From Geomonas oryzae (GTDB lineage Bacteria; Desulfobacterota; Desulfuromonadia; Geobacterales; Geobacteraceae): DNA of 64,000 bases. Positions within the stretch are counted from its first letter, which is position 1. Every line of letters starts with the position of its first letter. The stretch is from NCBI RefSeq assembly GCF_004117875.1, contig NZ_RAHW01000001.1, positions 186,001 to 250,000 on the forward strand. The letters are read 5' to 3'. The notes under the pieces were generated by a model, which was not told where the DNA came from, ran no database searches, and saw nothing but the letters and a program-made list of their open reading frames with translations. This document shows, piece by piece, positions 47,450-57,672 of the stretch. Made by a program: the position numbers and the translations under genes.

Positions 47450-48220
47450 GTGGCGGCTTCGCGTCGACTCCTTCCCGCCATGGCGGTTGCGGCGAGCCTT
47501 GCCCTGCTCACCGGATGCGCCAAGAAAGGACCGCTCGTCCCCCCCGAGGCGCTGGTTCCGGCACCGATCGCCTCGCTTGCCGTGGCGCAAAAGGGCGGCG
47601 AGCTGCAGGTGAGTTGGAGCGCTCCCGGCAAGCAGGAAGGGGGAGGAAAGCTTGAGGACCTCGCCGGCTTTCTGCTGTTCCGGCGCAACGTACTCCCCCC
47701 CGCCGAAGACTGCGAGGAGTGCCCCGGCGCCTACAGCCAGCTCGCCCAGGTGGACCTGGAGCTTCCCGAAAAGGTGCGCCGGGCCGGCGGGCTCTGGATC
47801 TACGACGACTTCGACCTGCAGAAAGGGCGGACCTATCAGTACAAGGTGCGCTCCTACAGCAAGGACGGGGCGCAGAGCAAGGACTCCAACAAGGTGCGGC
47901 GCTCCGCGGTCACGCCCCCGCTTCCACCGGTGCTGGAGGCGCACGGCTCGCCGAACGAGGTCGAGCTGACTTACGTCGCCCTCCCCCCGGAGGAGGGAAC
48001 CTTCGTCGGCTACAACATCTACAAGAGCAAGAAGGACGAACCGGCGCCGCTCGCTCCGGTCAACAAGGAGCCGCTTGCCGGCACCACCTACCGGGACCAG
48101 GAGCTGGTGCTCGGGCTGACCTACCGCTACACGGTGACCAGCGTGGCCAAGGTCGGTGCCGACACCGTCGAGAGCGCCCCTTCGAACCTCGTCGAAGCCG
48201 GGCTAGTGCTGCCGGAGTAG
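47450..48220 (+). CDS. Lipoprotein with LptM-like N-terminus and fibronectin-III-like domains
   Basis: The product is 256 aa with a GTG start at 47450; AAGGAAGG lies in the end of argH. The signal peptide ends in the lipobox LLTGC. The mature start CAKKGPLVPPEA resembles LptM/YifL (C-G-x-KGPL-x-P), a small lipoprotein that helps LptD assembly. Unlike LptM, about 200 residues follow with two FnIII-like repeats: the first around WSAPGKQ to YQYKVRSYSKDG, the second around VELTYVALPPEEGTFVGYNIYKS to YRYTVTSVAKVG. It is probably an outer-membrane-anchored periplasmic protein. In many bacteria lptM lies by argH/lysA/dapF, which fits this position. Confidence 0.8.
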   Translation: MAASRRLLPAMAVAASLALLTGCAKKGPLVPPEALVPAPIASLAVAQKGGELQVSWSAPGKQEGGGKLEDLAGFLLFRRNVLPPAEDCEECPGAYSQLAQVDLELPEKVRRAGGLWIYDDFDLQKGRTYQYKVRSYSKDGAQSKDSNKVRRSAVTPPLPPVLEAHGSPNEVELTYVALPPEEGTFVGYNIYKSKKDEPAPLAPVNKEPLAGTTYRDQELVLGLTYRYTVTSVAKVGADTVESAPSNLVEAGLVLPE

Positions 48221-48309
48221 GCCCGTTGCCTTTTCAGGTCGTTCATGATAATAACCGGGAACGCTAACTAACATCAGGACGCCCTTCGCGGGGCGTATTT
48301 GGAGCAGGC

Positions 48310-48597
48310 ATGAAGATCACAAGAGCAGAGGTCGAGCACGTAGCACGGCTCGCCCGACTGGAGCTTACCGACGCCGAACTGGACACCTTTACCGGCCAGA
48401 TGGACGGCATCCTCGCCTACGTGGAGAAGCTGAACGCACTGGACACCGAAGGCATCGTCCCCACCTCGCACGCGGTCCCCATGGAGAACGCCTTCAGGGC
48501 CGACGAGCCGACCGGCTCGATCGGCGTGGAGAACGCCCTCGCCAACGCGCCGCAGCGCGCCGAGAGCTTCTTCAGGGTGCCCAAGGTCATAGAATAG
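48310..48597 (+). CDS. gatC: Asp/Glu-tRNA(Asn/Gln) amidotransferase subunit C
   Basis: GatC is the small scaffold that stabilises GatA in the GatCAB complex, which makes Gln-tRNA(Gln) and/or Asn-tRNA(Asn) by transamidation. The product is 95 aa: [19 protein letters not shown], then [19 protein letters not shown] and [11 protein letters not shown], all typical. GGAG precedes the ATG. GatA starts 67 bp later and gatB after that. Confidence 0.95.
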   Translation: MKITRAEVEHVARLARLELTDAELDTFTGQMDGILAYVEKLNALDTEGIVPTSHAVPMENAFRADEPTGSIGVENALANAPQRAESFFRVPKVIE

Positions 48598-48642
48598 CTG
48601 TCTGACCAGTCAGACAGGTCGGACTAGTCGGACCGGTCAGAC
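48598..48642. repeat. Intergenic GTCNGAC repeat cluster
   Basis: CTGTCTGACCAGTCAGACAG is a palindrome, followed by GTCGGAC, AGTCGGAC and GGTCAGAC units. The whole run is built from GTCNGAC and its complement and starts at the base after the gatC stop codon. It lies between gatC and gatA. Confidence 0.8.
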
Positions 48643-48664
48643 GATCTCAGAATTGGAGTGTTTA

Positions 48665-50122
48665 ATGGAAATTTTCGACCTTACCATACACGAACTGCAC
48701 GAAAAGCTTAAGGCGAAGGAGGTCTCCTCGGTGGAGGCGACCCGTGCCATGCTGGACCGGATCGAGGCAGTGGACGGCCAGGTGAACGCCTACATCACGG
48801 TCACCCCGGAACAGGCGCTCGTCGAGGCGGAAGCCGCTGACCGCCGCATCGCTGCAGGCGACATCGCCCCCCTCACCGGCATCCCGATGGGCCTCAAAGA
48901 CATCTTCATCACCAAGGGGATCCGCACCACCTGCGGCTCCCGCATCCTTGAGAACTTCGTCCCTCCCTACGACGGCACTGCGGTAGCGAAGCTGAAGGAA
49001 CAGGGCGCAGTCATCGTGGGCAAGCTGAACCAGGACGAGTTCGCCATGGGGAGCTCCAACGAGTCCTCCTACTTCGGTCCGGTGAAGAACCCGTGGAACC
49101 TCGAGTGCACCCCGGGCGGCTCTTCCGGCGGCTCCGCCGCGGCCATCGCCGCACGCACCGCTACCGCGACGCTCGGCACCGACACCGGCGGCTCCATCCG
49201 TCAACCCGCCTCGCACTGCTCCTGCGTCGGCGTGAAGCCGACCTACGGCCGCGTCTCCCGCTACGGCGTCATCGCCTACGCCTCCTCGCTCGACCAGGTA
49301 GGCCCGCTCACCCGCGACGTGACCGATGCCGCGCTTCTTTTGGGTGCCGTCGCAGGCTACGACCCGAAGGACTCCACCTCGGTCAACACGCCGGTGCCGG
49401 ATTACCTCGCCGGTCTCAAGAGCGGCGTCAAGGGGCTGAAGATCGGCCTTCCCAAGCAGTACTTCATCGAGGGGCTCGACCCGGACGTGAAGCGGGCCAT
49501 GGACGAGGCGATCGCCCTCTATAAGAGCCTGGGCGCGGAGCTGCGCGAGGTGAGCCTGCCGCACACCGAGTACGCCGTCGCCACCTACTACCTGATCGCC
49601 ACCGCCGAGGCGTCCTCGAACCTCGCCCGCTACGACGGCGTCCGCTTCGGCCACCGCGCCGAAGAGGTCCGCGGTCTGAAGGAGATGTTCGCGAAGACCC
49701 GCGCCGAAGGGTTCGGCTCCGAGGTGAAGAGAAGGATCATGCTCGGGACCTACGCCCTCTCCTCCGGGTACTACGACGCCTATTACGTCAAAGCCCAGAA
49801 GGTCAGGACGCTCATCATGCAGGACTTCCTGAACGCCTTCAACGAGGTGGACGTGCTGCTCACCCCGATCGCGCCGACCCCTCCCTTCAAGATCGGCGAG
49901 AAGCTGGCCGACCCCCTGCAGATGTACCTCTCCGACATCTTCACCATTCCGGTTAACCTGGCCGGGACCTGCGGCATCAGCATCCCCGCAGGCTTCAGCG
50001 CGGCGGGACTTCCCATCGGCCTGCAGCTGATAGGGAAGCCGTTCGGCGAAGCGACCATCCTCTCCACCGCGTACGCGTTCGAGCAGGAGACCCAGTGGCA
50101 CTTGAAGAAAGCGCCGCTGTAA
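48665..50122 (+). CDS. gatA: Asp/Glu-tRNA(Asn/Gln) amidotransferase subunit A
   Basis: The amidase subunit frees ammonia from glutamine. The product is 485 aa from the ATG at 48665 (GGAG six bases upstream); an ATG four codons earlier lacks a site. The catalytic Lys is in [11 protein letters not shown]; the Ser-rich amidase signature is [20 protein letters not shown] and the nucleophile Ser is in [12 protein letters not shown]. It works with gatC upstream and gatB downstream. Confidence 0.97.
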   Translation: MEIFDLTIHELHEKLKAKEVSSVEATRAMLDRIEAVDGQVNAYITVTPEQALVEAEAADRRIAAGDIAPLTGIPMGLKDIFITKGIRTTCGSRILENFVPPYDGTAVAKLKEQGAVIVGKLNQDEFAMGSSNESSYFGPVKNPWNLECTPGGSSGGSAAAIAARTATATLGTDTGGSIRQPASHCSCVGVKPTYGRVSRYGVIAYASSLDQVGPLTRDVTDAALLLGAVAGYDPKDSTSVNTPVPDYLAGLKSGVKGLKIGLPKQYFIEGLDPDVKRAMDEAIALYKSLGAELREVSLPHTEYAVATYYLIATAEASSNLARYDGVRFGHRAEEVRGLKEMFAKTRAEGFGSEVKRRIMLGTYALSSGYYDAYYVKAQKVRTLIMQDFLNAFNEVDVLLTPIAPTPPFKIGEKLADPLQMYLSDIFTIPVNLAGTCGISIPAGFSAAGLPIGLQLIGKPFGEATILSTAYAFEQETQWHLKKAPL

Positions 50123-50138
50123 AACCTTAAAACCATTG

Positions 50139-50270
50139 GCCACGGAGAAAATCTGAGAACTTCGGAGAAAACCGTGACCCCCAAAAAGACTTAAAAGACT
50201 TAAAAGACTTTGGGGCAACCCAAAAGCTTTGTTTTGGTTTTCTCAGATTTCCTCAGATTTTCTCCGTGGC
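50139..50270. repeat. Intergenic inverted element GCCACGGAGAAAATCTGAG
   Basis: The left arm (50139-50173) and the right arm (50236-50270) are near reverse complements (GCCACGGAGAAAATCTGAG versus CTCAGATTTTCTCCGTGGC). An inner hairpin CCCCAAA/TTTGGGG encloses a tandem AAAAGACTT run (three units). It lies between gatA and gatB. Confidence 0.85.
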
Positions 50271-50306
50271 TAACGGTTTACAGCCTTTCGGTTTTTTGGA
50301 GCTCAT

Positions 50307-51749
50307 ATGAAATATCAGGTCGTCATCGGGCTTGAGGTACACACCCAGCTCACCACCAACACCAAGATCTTCTGCGGCTGCTCGACGAAGTTCGGCTCGG
50401 AGCCGAACTCCCAGACCTGCCCGGTTTGCCTAGGCTTCCCCGGCGCGCTTCCGGTCCTCAACCGGCAGGTGGTGGAATACGCCATCCGCGCGGGCCTTGC
50501 CACCAACTGCTCCATCACCCAGAGAAACGTCTTCGCCAGGAAGAACTACTTCTACCCGGACCTCCCGAAGGGTTACCAGATCAGCCAGTTCGACCTCCCC
50601 ATCTGCCAGCACGGACACCTCGACATCGAGGTTGAGGGGGAAACGAAGAGGATCGGCATCACGCGTATCCACATGGAGGAGGACGCCGGCAAGCTGGTAC
50701 ACGCCGACATCCAGGGGGTGGGGGACGATTCCTGCGTCGACCTGAACCGCGCCTGCACACCGCTCCTCGAGATCGTATCCGAGCCGGACATGCGCTCGCC
50801 GGACGAGGCGATCGCGTACCTCAAGAAGCTGCACCAGATCGTCATGTACCTCGGCATCTGCGACGGCAACCTCGAGGAGGGAAGCTTCCGCTGCGACGCG
50901 AACGTCTCGCTCATGCCGGTCGGCTCCACCGTCTTCGGCACCCGCGCGGAACTGAAGAACATCAACTCCTTCAAGTTCATCAAGCAGGCGATCGAGTACG
51001 AGATCGAGCGCCAGGCCGAGATCCTCGACGACGGCGGCAAGGTGATCCAGGAAACCCGCCTCTTCGACCCGAACACCGGCACCACCCGCTCCATGCGCGG
51101 CAAGGAGGAGGCCCACGACTACCGCTACTTCCCGGACCCGGACCTCGTCCCGGTGCTGATCCCGGACCAGTGGATCGAGGACGTACGCTCCGAACTGCCG
51201 GAACTGCCGGAAGCGAAACGCGCCCGCTACGTCGCCGAGCTTGGGCTTCCCGAGTACGACGCCGAGGTGCTCGTCTCGAGCCGCGAACTCGCCCAGTACT
51301 ACGAGGAGACCGTCGCCCTATTCCCGCAGGCGAAGATCGTTTCCAACTGGGTCATGGGTGAGGTGGCCCGCGCCCTCAACGAGGACAACAACCGCTCCAT
51401 CACCGACTGCCCGGTCACCCCTGCCCTGCTCGCAGACCTCCTGAAGCTCATGGAGAAGGGGACCATCTCCGGCAAGATCGCGAAGACCGTCTTCGACGAG
51501 ATGTACAAGACCGGCAAGGCGCCCGAGAAGATCGTCGAGGAAAAGGGGCTGGTGCAGGTCTCCGACACCGGCGCCATCGAGGCGATGGTCGACGAGGTGC
51601 TGAACGCCAACCCCGGCCAGGTCGAGCAGTACCGCGGCGGCAAGGAGACCGTCTTCGGCTTCTTCGTAGGGCAGGTGATGCGCGCCTCCAAGGGGAAAGC
51701 GAACCCCGCCGTGGTGAACGAACTGCTGCTGAAGAAGCTTAAGGCATAA
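50307..51749 (+). CDS. gatB: Asp/Glu-tRNA(Asn/Gln) amidotransferase subunit B
   Basis: GatB activates the misacylated tRNA with ATP and binds it. The product is 480 aa. Signatures are [20 protein letters not shown], the zinc site CGCSTKFG with [34 protein letters not shown], and [10 protein letters not shown]. The C-terminal YqeY/tail domain is complete. TTTTGGAG precedes the ATG. Confidence 0.97.
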   Translation: MKYQVVIGLEVHTQLTTNTKIFCGCSTKFGSEPNSQTCPVCLGFPGALPVLNRQVVEYAIRAGLATNCSITQRNVFARKNYFYPDLPKGYQISQFDLPICQHGHLDIEVEGETKRIGITRIHMEEDAGKLVHADIQGVGDDSCVDLNRACTPLLEIVSEPDMRSPDEAIAYLKKLHQIVMYLGICDGNLEEGSFRCDANVSLMPVGSTVFGTRAELKNINSFKFIKQAIEYEIERQAEILDDGGKVIQETRLFDPNTGTTRSMRGKEEAHDYRYFPDPDLVPVLIPDQWIEDVRSELPELPEAKRARYVAELGLPEYDAEVLVSSRELAQYYEETVALFPQAKIVSNWVMGEVARALNEDNNRSITDCPVTPALLADLLKLMEKGTISGKIAKTVFDEMYKTGKAPEKIVEEKGLVQVSDTGAIEAMVDEVLNANPGQVEQYRGGKETVFGFFVGQVMRASKGKANPAVVNELLLKKLKA

Positions 51750-51761
51750 AGGCTGTATGTA

Positions 51762-51872
51762 GCGCAAAGACGCAAAGGCGCGAAGAAAACCAAGAGACTA
51801 TAAGAGGTTTTCGCACCGGTTTTACTTTGCGTCTTTGCGGCTTTGCGGCTTTGCGGCTTTGCGGCTTTGCGT
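51762..51872. repeat. Intergenic CTTTGCGG tandem array with inverted partner
   Basis: The left arm (51762-51790) reads GCGCAAAGACGCAAAGGCGC; the right arm (51818-51872) carries six CTTTGCG units, four of them followed by a further G (CTTTGCGG). The short tandem repeat is longer on one side than on the other, which suggests recent slippage. It lies between gatB and mtnA. Confidence 0.88.
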
Positions 51873-51915
51873 TAAAAAACTCGTTTTTTGAAGTTAGCTT
51901 CCCATCGAGGTAGAT

Positions 51916-52956
51916 ATGTCCTTCAGAACCATAGAGTGGCGCGACAACAAGGTGATCATGATAGACCAGACGAGGCTCCCGGCCGAGGAGGTCTACAACG
52001 AGTACACCGACTTCCAGGGGGTCGCCGAGGCGATCCGCGGCATGGTGGTCCGGGGAGCCCCGGCCATCGGCATCGCCGCCGCCATGGGGGTCGCCATCGG
52101 CGCGCGCGAGATCATCGCGGACGGCTTCGACACCTTCTACCGCCAGTTGGAGAACGTCTGCGACGTGCTCGGCCGCACCCGCCCCACCGCGGTCAACCTC
52201 TTCTGGGGACTGGAGCGCATGAAGCGCGTGGCGCTGCAGCACAAGGAACTGGACCTGAACTCCATCCGTGAGCTCCTGAAGGCCGAGGCGATCAGCATCG
52301 AGGCCGAAGACCTCGCCATCTGCAAGGAAATCGGCCGCCACGGCGCCGCCCTCGTCAAGGAGGGTGCTTCCATCCTCACCCATTGCAACGCGGGCGGCCT
52401 CGCCACCGCGGGCTACGGCACCGCGCTCGGCGTGATCCGCGGCGCACACGATGCGGGCAAGAACATCCGCGTCTTCGCCGACGAAACCCGCCCCTGGCTC
52501 CAGGGCGCACGCCTCACCGCCTGGGAGCTGATGAAGGACTCCATTCCGGTCACCCTCATCTCGGACAACATGGCGGGCTGGCTCATGAAGAGCGGGCAGA
52601 TCGACTTCTGCGTGGTCGGCGCCGACCGCATCGCCGCAAACGGCGACACCGCGAACAAGATCGGCACCTACTCCGTCGCCGTCCTCGCCAAGGAGAACCG
52701 GATCCCCTTCTACGTCGCGGCCCCCATCTCCACCCTCGACCTGAAGCTTTCCAACGGCGACCAGATCCCCATCGAAGAGCGCGCCCCGGAAGAAGTCACC
52801 AAGGTGCAGGGGGTATCCATCGCGCCTGAAGGGGTCAAGGTCAGAAACCCCGCCTTCGACGTCACCCCCGCCCGCTACATCACCGGCATCATCACCGAAA
52901 AAGGGGTGGTGCGCGGCGATTACGAGAAGGAACTCAGAGCACTGGTCGGGCTATGA
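51916..52956 (+). CDS. mtnA: Methylthioribose-1-phosphate isomerase
   Basis: MtnA isomerises MTR-1-P to methylthioribulose-1-P in methionine salvage. The product is 346 aa. Features are [39 protein letters not shown] (catalytic Cys), [19 protein letters not shown], and [28 protein letters not shown] (catalytic Asp). The remaining salvage genes are not here. Its stop overlaps the glnE ATG by 4 bp. Confidence 0.96.
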   Translation: MSFRTIEWRDNKVIMIDQTRLPAEEVYNEYTDFQGVAEAIRGMVVRGAPAIGIAAAMGVAIGAREIIADGFDTFYRQLENVCDVLGRTRPTAVNLFWGLERMKRVALQHKELDLNSIRELLKAEAISIEAEDLAICKEIGRHGAALVKEGASILTHCNAGGLATAGYGTALGVIRGAHDAGKNIRVFADETRPWLQGARLTAWELMKDSIPVTLISDNMAGWLMKSGQIDFCVVGADRIAANGDTANKIGTYSVAVLAKENRIPFYVAAPISTLDLKLSNGDQIPIEERAPEEVTKVQGVSIAPEGVKVRNPAFDVTPARYITGIITEKGVVRGDYEKELRALVGL

Positions 52957-55900
52957 GCCGCCTTTCCGACCTCGCCGCACTGCTGCTGTCCGCCCTGTCG
53001 CAGCCGGACAAAGGTGACCTCCCCCATCTCCTGGAACAGGGAGGCTTCAGCTACGGTGCACGCACGGTCGAAAACCTGAGGCTTCTTTCCGAAGTGCTGC
53101 CGGGCGAGCGGCTGGTCGAGGTGGCCATCGCCTCGCTCGCCGCTCCCATGCCGGACATGGCGCTGAACGGCCTCGAGCGCATCAGCACCATCGTCCCGCG
53201 CGACCTGCTCGTCACCCTCTGCTCGCGCCGCGCCCTCACCGCGCAGCTCATGAACATCTGCGGTTCCTCCCCCTTCCTCACCACGATCATCTGCCGCGAT
53301 TCCTCCTCCTTGCAGCGACTCTTCATGGACCGCGAGATCATGATCCGGCGCAGCGAAGAGGAGATGCTGGAGGCCCTTCGCCTGCGCATCCCTGAAGGGA
53401 CCGGCTACGCCGAGATCTTCTCCCACCTGCGCCGTTTCAAGTACGCCGAGATGCTGCGCATCGCCGCCCGCGACCTGAACGGCCTGGCCCCGCTGGAGGA
53501 AGTCACCGCGGAACTTTCCTCCCTTGCTGCCGCGACGCTTCAGATCGCCTACGAGACCGCCCACCGGGAGCTCGTGCGCGAACACGGCACCCCCATGGAA
53601 GAAGGGCCCGACGGACCGGTGCCGGCGGAGTTCACCATCATCGGCATGGGAAAGTTCGGCGGGCGGGAACTCAACTTCTCCTCGGACATCGACCTCATCT
53701 ACTTCTACTCGTCCGACAAGGGGGAATGCACCGGCGTCCCCGACGGACGCGGCGGGTTCAGAAACAAGCTGACCCTGCACGCCTTCTTCGTGAAGCTCTC
53801 CGAGATGGTGAGCCGCGCCATCTCACAGGTCACCGAAGACGGCTTCGTCTTCCGCGTCGACATGGGGCTGAGACCCGACGGCAAGGGGGGGGACCTCGCC
53901 ACCTCGATGCGCTCCGCCGAGGTCTACTACGAGGCGTGGGGACAGTCGTGGGAGCGCGCCGCCATGATGAAGGCGCGTCCCGTCGCCGGTTCCATCGAGC
54001 TTGGTGAGCGCCTTCTCGCCGCGCTCACCCCCTTCGTCTACCGCCGCTACCTCGATTACAACCTCATCGAGGACATGATGGCGATGAAGAAGAAGATCGA
54101 CGCCTCGCTCGCCAGGAAGCAGGAAGGTGAGGTCAACATCAAGCTCGGGCGCGGCGGCATCCGCGAGATCGAGTTCTTCATCCAGGCCCTGCAACTGGTC
54201 TACGCCGGGAAGAACCCGCAGTTGAGGGAGCGCAACTCGCTCAAGGCCCTGAAGACCCTGTACCAGGCCCGCCTCATAAAAGAAGCCGAATGCGCCTCGC
54301 TCTCCGACGCCTACCGCTTCCTGCGCACCGTCGAGCACCGCATCCAGGTGGTGCAGGAGCGCCAGACCCACGCCCTCCCGCGCAAGGACGAGGAGCTTTT
54401 GGCACTGGCGCGGCGCTGCGGGTACCTGAGAAAGGACGGGCTGCAGCGTTTCAGCGAGACGCTGGAGCGGCACCGCCGCGCCGTCTCCGCCATCTACGGC
54501 GACCTCTTCCTGTCGCGCGACGAGAAGATCAAGGAGGAGGTCCTCCCCGAGGTCCACTTCTTCTTCGATCACAACGCCGACGCCGACCTCATCAAGGACA
54601 TGCTGGAGGAGCGCCACTTCGAGCACCCGGACGCCGCCTACGAGAACCTCCTCGTGCTGCGCGACGGCCCGGCCAAGGTGAACCTCACCGAACAGGGGCG
54701 CCGCACCCTGGAGAAGATCGCGCCGCTCTTCTTGCAGGAGGTCTTCTCGGCTCCCGACCCGGACCTCGCCCTCACCAACCTGGAGCGCTTCCTATCCTCG
54801 CAACGGACCAGGTCCTCGATCTACGCCCTTTTGGCCGAGAACCGGGACATCCTGAAGCTCCTCACCTCGCTTTTCGGGATGTCGGAGTTCCTCTCCAAGA
54901 TCTTCATCGGGCACCCGGAACTGCTCGACAGCATGGCTTCGCACGGCTACGCCTACCTGCAAAAGGAGCGCGCCGCCATGGCGAAGGAGCTCGACACCTT
55001 CCTCACCCAGGCGGACGGCTTCGAGGAGCAGCTTGATGCCATGCGGAGCTACCGGCACGAGGAGTTCCTGCGCATCGGCATGAACGACATCTACGGCAAG
55101 ATGAAGCAGCCGGAAGTGGCGCAGCAGCTGACCGATCTCGCCGACGTGACCCTCGCCGCCGCCTGCTGCATGGCGACCGGGGAACTCGCCCGATTCGGCC
55201 GCCCTATGGTGGTCGAGGAGGACGGCACGAAGCACGAAGCCTCCTTCGCGATCGTCGCCATGGGGAAACTGGGGGGCTTCGAGCTCAACTACCATTCCGA
55301 CCTGGACGTCATCTACATCTACGACGGACAGGGGTTCACCGACGGCGAGAAGAGCATCACCAACCGCGAGTACTTCGCCAAACTGGGGCAGAAGATCATC
55401 CTGGTCCTCACCACCCAGACAAGAGAAGGGTACGCCTACAAGATCGACACGCGGTTGCGCCCTTCAGGCAACGCAGGCCCGCTGGTCACCTCGCTCGAAT
55501 CCTTCCAGAGCTACCATGCCGACGAGGCACAGATCTGGGAGCGCCAGGCACTAACCAAGGCGCGGGTAACCTACGGCGATCCTCGCCTTAAGGAAGCAGT
55601 GGAAAGGGTCATCGAGCAGACCGTTTACAGCTCCAGTGCCGACGACGGGGTGCGGGCTGAGATTCACCGACTCAGGATGCGCATGGAGAACGAGCTCGCC
55701 AAGGAGTCGACCGGCAGCTACAACATCAAGACCGGACGCGGCGGCATGGTGGACGTCGAGTTCATCATCCAGTTCCTGCAGCTCAAACACGGCTGCGAGC
55801 ATGGTGAGATCCGCTGTCCGAACACGCTCGAAGCGATGGACGCGATGCGCATGCAAGGGCTTCTCTCCGAGCCGGATTACCAGGCCTTGGCCGAAGGGTA

Positions 55901-56162
55901 CCGTTTCCTGCGCCGCCTGGAAAACCGGCTGAGGATCATCCACGACTACTCGATGAACGACCTGGGCGGACCGCTCAAGTACCTGAACAAGCTGGCGAGA
56001 AGGCTCGGTTACGATCCGATGCTCAAGAACCCGGGGCAGGCGCTCATGGCCGATTACGAGCGGGTCACCGAGGCGGTGCGCGAGGTGTACGGCAGGATCC
56101 TGGGGGGCGAAACACCAAAGGCGTTTAACAGGGATGAAGGGGATACAGGGGATAACATCTAA
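52953..56162 (+). CDS. glnE: Bifunctional glutamine synthetase adenylyltransferase/deadenylase
   Basis: GlnE adenylylates glutamine synthetase when nitrogen is ample and removes AMP when scarce, under PII control. The product is 1069 aa, somewhat longer than the E. coli protein. Two nucleotidyltransferase domains are visible: the deadenylase half with [19 protein letters not shown] (about residue 230) and the adenylyltransferase half with [20 protein letters not shown] (about residue 770), each with the GX-D-x-D metal motif. [17 protein letters not shown] and [17 protein letters not shown] mark the helical parts. The last residues ([10 protein letters not shown]) are encoded by one arm of an intergenic repeat. 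It is translationally coupled to mtnA. Confidence 0.96.
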   Translation: MSRLSDLAALLLSALSQPDKGDLPHLLEQGGFSYGARTVENLRLLSEVLPGERLVEVAIASLAAPMPDMALNGLERISTIVPRDLLVTLCSRRALTAQLMNICGSSPFLTTIICRDSSSLQRLFMDREIMIRRSEEEMLEALRLRIPEGTGYAEIFSHLRRFKYAEMLRIAARDLNGLAPLEEVTAELSSLAAATLQIAYETAHRELVREHGTPMEEGPDGPVPAEFTIIGMGKFGGRELNFSSDIDLIYFYSSDKGECTGVPDGRGGFRNKLTLHAFFVKLSEMVSRAISQVTEDGFVFRVDMGLRPDGKGGDLATSMRSAEVYYEAWGQSWERAAMMKARPVAGSIELGERLLAALTPFVYRRYLDYNLIEDMMAMKKKIDASLARKQEGEVNIKLGRGGIREIEFFIQALQLVYAGKNPQLRERNSLKALKTLYQARLIKEAECASLSDAYRFLRTVEHRIQVVQERQTHALPRKDEELLALARRCGYLRKDGLQRFSETLERHRRAVSAIYGDLFLSRDEKIKEEVLPEVHFFFDHNADADLIKDMLEERHFEHPDAAYENLLVLRDGPAKVNLTEQGRRTLEKIAPLFLQEVFSAPDPDLALTNLERFLSSQRTRSSIYALLAENRDILKLLTSLFGMSEFLSKIFIGHPELLDSMASHGYAYLQKERAAMAKELDTFLTQADGFEEQLDAMRSYRHEEFLRIGMNDIYGKMKQPEVAQQLTDLADVTLAAACCMATGELARFGRPMVVEEDGTKHEASFAIVAMGKLGGFELNYHSDLDVIYIYDGQGFTDGEKSITNREYFAKLGQKIILVLTTQTREGYAYKIDTRLRPSGNAGPLVTSLESFQSYHADEAQIWERQALTKARVTYGDPRLKEAVERVIEQTVYSSSADDGVRAEIHRLRMRMENELAKESTGSYNIKTGRGGMVDVEFIIQFLQLKHGCEHGEIRCPNTLEAMDAMRMQGLLSEPDYQALAEGYRFLRRLENRLRIIHDYSMNDLGGPLKYLNKLARRLGYDPMLKNPGQALMADYERVTEAVREVYGRILGGETPKAFNRDEGDTGDNI

Positions 56163-56203
56163 ACCATTAAAGCCTTTATCCCCTTTATCCCCTTTATCCC
56201 TGT
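56129..56203. repeat. ATCCCCTTT inverted element overlapping the 3' end of glnE
   Basis: The left arm (56129-56157, AAGGGGATACAGGGGATAA) lies inside glnE and encodes its last residues. The right arm (56175-56203) has TTTATCCCC repeated, ending TTTATCCCTGT. The two pair as a hairpin around the stop codon and may act as a 3' end or terminator structure. Confidence 0.82.
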
Positions 56204-56232
56204 AAATGACTTGTTTCTTTTTGGAGGTTGCA

Positions 56233-56634
56233 TTGGACGTACGGATTTACTACGAGGACACCGACGCGGGCGGGGTGGTCTACCACTCCAATTACATAAG
56301 CTACATGGAGCGGGCGAGGACCGAATTCCTGAGGAAGCACGGGCTGTCGGTCAGGGAGATGCACGACATGGGGATCATCTTCCCCGTGGTGCACATCGAC
56401 GCCAATTTCCGCGCACCGGCGCGACTGGACGACCTGCTGGAGGTGCGCACCCAAATCGCGGTGCTTAAGAACAGTTCTTTCACGGTGGCGCAGCAGGTGG
56501 TTCGGAAGGAAGACGAAAAACTGCTAGTGGAGGCGAAGGTGACGCTGGCCTGCGTCAGTCCCGAGATGAAGGCGAAGCGCCTGCCGAACGAGATCAGGGA
56601 ACTGTTCACAAGGCTTTTGGAGGAGAACCCATAG
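56233..56634 (+). CDS. YbgC-type acyl-CoA thioesterase (hot-dog fold)
   Basis: The product is 133 aa. I choose the TTG at 56233 because GGAGG lies five bases upstream and the family starts there; the ATG at 56206 has no ribosome site. The hot-dog signature is YYEDTDAGGVVYHSNYISYM, with catalytic Asp in the DTDAGG element, followed by ERARTEFLRKHG. YbgC enzymes hydrolyse acyl-CoA and usually accompany tol-pal genes; tol-pal is not here. It lies directly behind the repeat that ends glnE. Confidence 0.88.
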   Translation: MDVRIYYEDTDAGGVVYHSNYISYMERARTEFLRKHGLSVREMHDMGIIFPVVHIDANFRAPARLDDLLEVRTQIAVLKNSSFTVAQQVVRKEDEKLLVEAKVTLACVSPEMKAKRLPNEIRELFTRLLEENP

Positions 56635-56729
56635 TAAGTTTGAGGCATCAGCGCCGCCCTGCACTGTAAGCCAGTCACACGTCCCCTCGAAAGGTCGCAG
56701 AGGCCCTGTAGCAGAGAGCATGCCTAACG

Positions 56730-56940
56730 TCCCCCCTTTGCGAAGGGGGAGCCTGTCCCCCGTAGCCTTGGCGAAGGGGGAACAGGGGGGATTTGCCTTC
56801 GCTTGGCGCATCATCTCTTCAAAGACCGCAGCATCTTCCAACAAAACCTGCCAGCCTTCCAACCTAATTACGTAACCCGGAACATCCCTAAAAAAAATCC
56901 CCTCTGTCCCCCCTTCGCAAAGGGGGGGACGCGGGGGCTA
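56730..56940. repeat. Intergenic CGAAGGGGG / CCCCCTTCG element
   Basis: In the 368-bp gap after the thioesterase gene, the left block (56730-56792) has CCCCCCTTTGCGAAGGGGGA and GCGAAGGGGGAACAGGGGGG; the right block (56897-56940) has TCCCCTCTGTCCCCCCTTCG and CAAAGGGGGGGAC. The blocks are mutual inverted repeats with internal hairpins. No gene is seen in 56635-57002; short frames there are shadows of the repeat. Confidence 0.8.
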
Positions 56941-57002
56941 TTGTGGTGCTTCGTGGACAGATGCTCCGTGGTCCTCAGCGCGGGAAAGGAGCCAGGCGGC
57001 GT

Positions 57003-57509
57003 TTAGTGTGCGTCGGACGGGGTGTTCTTCTGCTTTTCCCTGCGCTCCTCGAGCAGCATGTCGATGGCCAGGATGAAAACGCCGACGCAGATGGCGGAAT
57101 CGGCGATGTTGAAGGCGGGCCAGTGATGTCCCTTCCAGTACACGTCGAGGAAGTCGATCACCTCACCCAGGCGGATCCGGTCGATCATGTTGCCGAGCGC
57201 GCCCGAGAAGATCAGCGACAGCGACACCACGTTCAGCTTCTGGTCGTCGCGCAGCTTGCTGACCGCCACCAGGATGACCACCACGGCGATGGAGGAGATC
57301 ATCAGGAAGAAGGGGAGCCGGTAGGCCGAAGAGGCGAGGATGCCGAAGGCCGCCCCCTTGTTGCGCAGATAGGTGATGTTGAAGAGCCCCTCGATGACCG
57401 GGAAGGAGCTGTGCAGGGTCATGGTCTTGTCGATATAGACCTTGCTCAACTGGTCCAGCACCAGCACCAGCGCCGAAACCGCCGCGAGGATGATGTATTT
57501 GAGTTTCAT
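57003..57509 (-). CDS. lspA: Lipoprotein signal peptidase (signal peptidase II)
   Basis: The integral membrane aspartyl protease cuts signal peptides of prolipoproteins. The product is 168 aa with four TM helices. The catalytic aspartates are in GALGNMIDRIRLG and FNIADSAICVGVF; TMTLHSSFPVIEGLFNITYLRNKGAAFGIL is the conserved extracytoplasmic part. It follows ileS with a 163-bp gap filled by a repeat, a common ileS-lspA pairing. Confidence 0.96.
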   Translation of the reverse strand: MKLKYIILAAVSALVLVLDQLSKVYIDKTMTLHSSFPVIEGLFNITYLRNKGAAFGILASSAYRLPFFLMISSIAVVVILVAVSKLRDDQKLNVVSLSLIFSGALGNMIDRIRLGEVIDFLDVYWKGHHWPAFNIADSAICVGVFILAIDMLLEERREKQKNTPSDAH

Positions 57510-57529
57510 AGAGTCCTTTAGGTCCGATA

Positions 57530-57642
57530 TCCCCTCTCCCTCCGGGAGAGGGACAGGGTGAGGGCGTCGGCAGATGCAATCTCCTCGCTTCGTGGCAAGG
57601 CCCTCACCCGCCCTGCGGGCACCCTCTCCCAGGGGGAGAGGG
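57530..57642. repeat. Intergenic GGGAGAGGG inverted element (copy 4)
   Basis: CCCCTCTCCCTCCGGGAGAG and GGGTGAGGGC are mirrored by GCCCTCACCCGCCCTGCGGG and CCCTCTCCCAGGGGGAGAGG. It fills the gap between ileS and lspA. Confidence 0.85.
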
Positions 57643-57672
57643 CATGGTAATGGGATTGTTTCCTCTACAGAG

